Below are positions 59,335 through 64,000 of a DNA stretch of 64,000 nt, in pieces. The stretch is from positions 140,735 to 204,734 of the forward strand of contig NW_006281113.1 of assembly GCF_000203795.2 (NCBI RefSeq), read 5' to 3'. The stretch's first letter is position 1. Each line of letters opens with the position of its first letter. A program made the translations under genes and the position numbers. The notes beneath the pieces were generated by a model that worked only from the letters and a program-made list of their open reading frames with translations, searched no databases and had not been told where the DNA came from. This stretch comes from Batrachochytrium dendrobatidis JAM81. Taxonomy: Eukaryota; Chytridiomycota; Chytridiomycetes; Rhizophydiales.

Positions 59335-62285
59335 ATGACTGAAGGAGGTTCTTTTTTGGGTGGCAGCAATCCACTGTCTGATAGTCTGGCGTTGTTCTTG
59401 TTGCAGGTGGTTATCATCATCTGCATGTCAAGGCTTGTCGCTATTCCCTTGCAGTATCTACGTCAACCCATTGTTATTGCTGAAGTCATTGGCGGTATCA
59501 TCCTTGGACCCTCTGTGTTGTGCAGGTTTCAATCATTCAAAGATAATGTGTTTCCTAAAGTAAGCCACGGCTTGATACTATTGCATCGTAGACTATTCGT
59601 ACTAACAATGCATGTTCAATGGATATTGAATGGTGTTAGTCTTCATTGCCAATTCTCAACATTGTTGCCAACTTTGGTCTGGTCTTGTTTCTGTTTCTGG
59701 TAAGCATTTTAGTTGGCACATGCCAATCTTGTATTATACTGTCGGTATTTACCATCCTTGATATTTCTTGCTGATGGCAAGATCGAGTGTTTTTGTAAAT
59801 CCCCGTTCGAGTCGTAAGGCTACATATCAAGTCTAACACTGTGCTTGTGCTTTAGGTTGGGTTGGAATTGGATCCAACAAAATTGATATCTCAGTTCAAA
59901 AAATCGGCTGCTATCTCTCTCGCCGGTATTGCCCTCCCTTTTGCTGCCGGTGTTGGTGTTTCCAAGATACTCTATGATCGTTATGCTGACCCATCCGTCA
60001 AGTTCAGTTCCTTTTTTGTCTTTTGTGGTGTTGCCATGTCCATCACTGCATTTCCTGTTCTTGCGCGAATTCTCACTGAGCGAAAGCTACTCAGAACAGA
60101 TGTGGGTCAGGCAACATTGGCGGCTGCCGCAAGTGATGACGCCATGGCTTGGTGCTTGCTTGCACTCGTTGTTGCGCTGATTCACAATCCAAGCAACTCT
60201 ATTATTGCTCTGTATGTGTTCTTGACTGTTGTTGCATGGGCCATCTTTTTATGGATTGCCATTCGCCCCATTCTGCTTTATCTTGTGCGTCGCAGTGAAA
60301 CTAAAGAAAGCGTTTCCCAGTCGGCAGTGTTGGCTACATTTGTGCTTGTCTGCATCTCTGCCTGGTTTACTCAGGCTGTCGGCGTCCATGCTATTTTCGG
60401 TGCATTCCTCGTGGGAATTATTACTCCTCATGAGCATGGCTTTGCTATCAAAATCACTGAAAAGGTTGAGGATTTGATTTCAATCCTGTTTCTTCCTCTC
60501 TACTTTGCCTACTCAGGTCTCAACTTTTCAATTGATTCTCTCAATGATGGAGCCAGTTGGGGAATGGTGTTCTTTGTCATTTTCGTTGCATGCGGTGGAA
60601 AAATCATTGGTTGTACCACTGCAGCAAAGTTTGCTGGCATGTCATGGCGTGAAAGTATTACTGTTGGATTTCTGATGAACACCAAGGGTCTTGTGGAATT
60701 GATTGTTCTCAACTTGGGATTGCAGGCTGGAGTAATCAATACTCAAATCTTTACAATATTTGTCATTATGGCGCTGGTCACAACGTTTATGACTGTCCCC
60801 ATCGTGAGTGTGATTTATCCCATGTCGCTGTATCAAAACGTGAATGGAACTGGCGGCACTTACTCTGAAAAAACCCGCCATGATAAGCTCAAGTCTGAGA
60901 ATGCAATGGGTAAAGGTGCGATTCAAAACCTACATGTCTTGTGCGATATACCCACCACGGGACAAAACAGTCGAGCCACTGTGAAAATTCTTGTTTGTCT
61001 TACTGGCATGCGTACTGTTCCAGCCATGATGAACCTCACTCAAATGATTGCTCAATCTTCAACCAATCTATCAGTCTATGCTCTCCGTCTTGTTGAATTA
61101 ACTAGTCGTATGTCCAAAGTCATGATGGCTACCGAGAGCTCAGAAACCTTGCGTGCCGATCCTGTTGTAAATGTATTCAGAACGTTTGGACAGCTGAACA
61201 AGGTTGGAGTGAGGACACTTTTGGCTGTGACTGAGCCAGAAAATTATGCACAAAATGTGGTGGATGCTGCCGAAGAGTCTTCTGTGAATTTAATTATATA
61301 CCCTGTGCAGACGAGTCGATCTACTGGACAAGGTAGCGGATATCCACGTGGTAAAGCTGGTTTGACCATGGCAAGAATATTTAGAGACGCTTCGTGCTCT
61401 GTTGCCTTGTTCATTGATCGTGGGTTTGGTGTATCTTCTGCTGAAAACATGACCGAATCTGGTGAGCGATCTGCGCTAATCACGTCACCCGCCACATCAA
61501 TTGCATACCCAGGCTCCAATCAACGTATTTTTATGGTTTTCTATGGAGGAGCTGATGACTGCGAAGCTGCTCGTCTCGCAGGTCTGTTGGCCAAACATCC
61601 TGGTGTTACACTCAGTGTTTTAGTTATTTCTTTTTCAAACGGGCTATATAATCAAAATTATAGCAGTAGTTCGGTATGGGGATCAATGGCCACGGTGAAT
61701 GTAGATCGACAGCCAACTGTGCCTGCTATGGGTGCAGGTTTCCAAACTCCAGTTGTTGTTAAAGTTGAATCTGGCGGTGTTGTATCAACCACCTCACTTT
61801 CGCCACCTGTTGACACAACCTTGGCATCACACCGCCGCAGTTCTATCGTGACTACGACGGGAGCAGTAGAAAATACTGTTCAAAACGCAAATGAGGAAGA
61901 AACGATACTGGCTGCACTAGCAACGATTCCAGGCGCGACAATTCAACGCCGTCAAATGGATGATGATCCACTGGAAACGGTGATGGCAGAAGCAGATACA
62001 TACGGACCCAAAGACATGATCATTATTGGTCGTGGCCAGTATGCTGATAGCTCGGAATGGCAATCATCATCATCTCCACCCTCGGTTGCAAATGGTGGGC
62101 CTAATACTACTATTGGAACTGGACAAGGATCTGCCGATTCAAACAACACTCCACCCTCATTGATGTATTCTGGTGCAAGAGCTCAGTCTTTTAGATACTG
62201 GCTAGATCACTCTTGTATCTCGTCAGTAATGGTTGTTCAAAAGAAACTGGCGTGTAATGCTCAAGACAATGCTCATGTCGTCTGA
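59335..62285 (+). CDS. K+/H+ antiporter, CPA2/Kha1 type
   Basis: Three exons: 59335-59559, 59640-59699, 59856-62285; phases agree; 904 residues (yeast Kha1 873). The first ~420 residues form the CPA2 membrane domain: LRQPIVIAEVIGGIILGPSV (helix 1-2 hallmark), PILNIVANFGLVLFLFLVGL, SITAFPVLARILTERKLL, the ion-binding ASDDAMAW (adjacent Asp-Asp), GVHAIFGAFLVGIITPHE and NTKGLVELIVLNLG. The cytosolic half contains two universal-stress-protein-like segments (VKILVCLTGMRTVPAMMNLT and RIFMVFYGGADDCEAARLAG) and a Ser/Thr-rich loop. Such antiporters exchange K+ for H+ in Golgi or endosomes of fungi. The codon for VG at exon 2/3 (FLVGLELDP) confirms the joins. Confidence 0.92.
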
Positions 62286-63059
62286 GCCTTGCTTGCTGAA
62301 GATGTGTTGGTTTGTCCAAAAGGTTAATCATTATCAGACCGTTTTGCAATTTATTTATCTGTCTGATCTGTTTTTATTTGGAATTAATAAAATCAAATAT
62401 AACATTCCAAAACAATTTATTCGGCCTAGTTTCTGACACCAACAAATGATCAATATTTAAAACTTGATTGGATACACAATTGTATTGGTGTAAAGTGGGA
62501 TATTATTATCTTGAACTGGAGCACAAACGCATCAAAACTGGGATACAACCAAAATGAGTTTGTAGAGTTTGATATTAAAACCAAATATCTGGATTACAAT
62601 GACTGCCAAATAAGGAAATCTTGGGTTAAAACTATACATGTATTATATGATGAGTATTGTATTTTGAAGGATTGTAGAAACAGTTAATCAACAGGAAAGC
62701 ATTAGAAACATTGTATATTATCGAGCAAGACAGTCGATCCAACATACAAGTGTTGTGATGACAGTAATGAAAGTCCATCACGTGGGAAGCATCTACCAGC
62801 AATATCCACAGCAATAACAAAGTAACGGTCCGAGACCCGCCACATCCACTCAATAGCCTCGGCTAGATGAAGAGTTTTAATCAGACTTGTCTAATTTGGT
62901 CGACTTTTCTCGACTGAGTTGATAATTGACTTGATTACTCTTTTGATACCATTCGACTACAACCGAGTTTTCAGATATCGTAAATTAGCCAATTTGCATC
63001 AAAGCATTTGATTTGGATTACAAAAGCTGGAAACCATTTTCCAGCCACTTCAATATCCA
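62286..63059. other. Intergenic region between antiporter and zinc-finger gene
   Basis: 774 bp, AT-rich with no supported gene. The 100 bp before 63060 are rich in pyrimidine/AT and likely 5' leader of the zinc-finger gene. Confidence 0.45.
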
Positions 63060-63929
63060 ATGAGTTTTTTACAAGCACAACTTTCTTCAGAACAGTTGGT
63101 AATACAGGAGCCACATCACAATCTAATGCCATCAACTGAATTACTAGCTACATCAATTCATCAGTCTACATTGTCGAATGCAGCACTCTGTACAGCTGAA
63201 AGCGTCGATGCTACTATAGATATGAATGACTCTGGATATCAAGGAAGTCCCTTGCGAGCAGCGATCAAGATGAGGGATTTGTCCATTACTCCTGCAACTG
63301 TAACCATTGACAAGGAAATATATGCTGCTGCAGAAGCAGCTGCAATGCTTGCATCGTTAGGTCATATTGCATCTCCACACAAGCAATCAGCATCCAAGAT
63401 ATTCGAAGCAGACTATTGTTCCGCATCATTACATCTGAATCCGTCCAAACCGCAGCAACAGGACTGGATGGTAGCCGCAGCTAAAGAGTCTTCAGCAATC
63501 ACTAGTTATTCCGTTACAGCTACCACTCCATCTACGCAAGCTGTCGATAGTTTGGCTTTATTGCATAGAACTGCGTCCACTAATTCAATTAATTTGAAGC
63601 ACAGTAATTCTGTAGTATCTGATCTTGCCAAGCAGCATTCACCACATCTACTTGATTATGAGCAAGGTCTAATGCAAAGCCGTGCCATGGTAGAACGAAC
63701 AAACCAAGCACTTCCCTTATTCGGACAAGCCGAATCAGATACCTCCAACTCAACCCATGCTGTCACAAAAAAATTGAGTGGGTTGGCAGATAAGCAGCAA
63801 TCTCAGCCTATAACTTATGTGTGTACGTTTCCAGCCTGTAATCGGATATTCTACAAACCATACAATCTCAAATCTCATACTCTGGTTCATACAGGTAAAT
63901 TTTCAACAGTGCTTTGTATCTTTAAATGA
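63060..63929 (+). CDS. C2H2 zinc-finger protein, 5' part of the gene
   Basis: Open from an ATG at 63060. The N-terminal ~245 residues are Ser/Thr/Gln/His-rich and disordered, with an Ala-rich patch (AAAEAAAMLASLG-like). The first finger follows: CTFPACNRIFYKPYNLKSH then TLVH, spacing C-x4-C-x12-H-x3-H, ending HTG. A GT donor at 63895 (ACAG-GTAAAT) interrupts the HTG linker, so further fingers lie beyond the window; the stop at 63929 is intronic. This is most likely a sequence-specific transcription factor; the family cannot be narrowed without the remaining fingers. Confidence 0.75.
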   Translation: MSFLQAQLSSEQLVIQEPHHNLMPSTELLATSIHQSTLSNAALCTAESVDATIDMNDSGYQGSPLRAAIKMRDLSITPATVTIDKEIYAAAEAAAMLASLGHIASPHKQSASKIFEADYCSASLHLNPSKPQQQDWMVAAAKESSAITSYSVTATTPSTQAVDSLALLHRTASTNSINLKHSNSVVSDLAKQHSPHLLDYEQGLMQSRAMVERTNQALPLFGQAESDTSNSTHAVTKKLSGLADKQQSQPITYVCTFPACNRIFYKPYNLKSHTLVHTGKFSTVLCIFK

Positions 63930-64000
63930 TTTCATTGATCCAATACAAAGCATTCAGTCAGTACTCTTGCATTTGGGTAGTCCGTGCCATTCATCCTTTT

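Overview
The window is nuclear DNA of a fungus, most likely a chytrid (Chytridiomycota) and possibly a Batrachochytrium-type Rhizophydiales species. The DNA is AT-rich and gene-dense. Most genes carry many short introns (about 50-150 nt, GT-AG with an occasional GC-AG). The gene set includes fungal markers (Sec66/Sec71, a velvet factor, Mediator Med17, a Kha1-type K+/H+ antiporter) next to a Crinkler-type gene, a family well known from chytrids and oomycetes. The species is inference. Gene identities come from reading the proteins; exon joins were checked by hand for splice signals and reading phase, and no database was searched.

Layout. 1-10,960: a partial DUF4460/TCAIM-like gene, a 1,496-residue low-complexity protein, an inverted-repeat element filling the intergenic space, and an IRE1-type kinase/RNase with an unusual N-terminus. 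12,560-18,060: a six-exon gene with a tentative RhoGAP-like fold, Med17, and the translocon subunit Sec66, all on the minus strand. 18,381-24,362: exocyst Sec10 and a cytosolic tyrosyl-tRNA synthetase with a C-terminal EMAP-II domain, both plus. 24,547-31,790: Ddi1, COG7, complex III subunit Qcr8 and eIF5, in alternating divergent and convergent pairs with gaps from 69 to 368 bp. 31,935-45,103: a minus-strand run of Rpt6 (26S proteasome), PRMT3, profilin, Mo25 and a velvet factor.

From 45,104 to 52,252 there is a gene-poor stretch holding a second full-length-looking copy of the inverted-repeat element. It is followed by an unrecognised six-exon gene, a Crinkler-like gene, and a broken protein-primed family B DNA polymerase of Polinton/virus-like type that stops 41 bp short of a peroxisomal-type citrate synthase. 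The right end has a small TPR-like gene, a Kha1-like antiporter and the start of a C2H2 zinc-finger gene that runs off the window.

Most of the window is housekeeping: secretion and Golgi traffic (Sec66, Sec10, COG7), translation (TyrRS, eIF5, with PRMT3 acting on ribosomal protein in known systems), ubiquitin-proteasome (Ddi1, Rpt6), transcription (Med17, velvet), actin (profilin) and energy metabolism (Qcr8, citrate synthase). The accessory part is small. The best points for a second look are the IRE1-like protein without a visible luminal sensor, the Crinkler-polymerase neighbourhood, the dispersed inverted-repeat family sitting in a promoter region, recurrent GC-AG introns with an identical GCAAGT donor, and splice-dependent C-termini (profilin stop codon, citrate synthase -SKI, TyrRS with or without EMAP-II).
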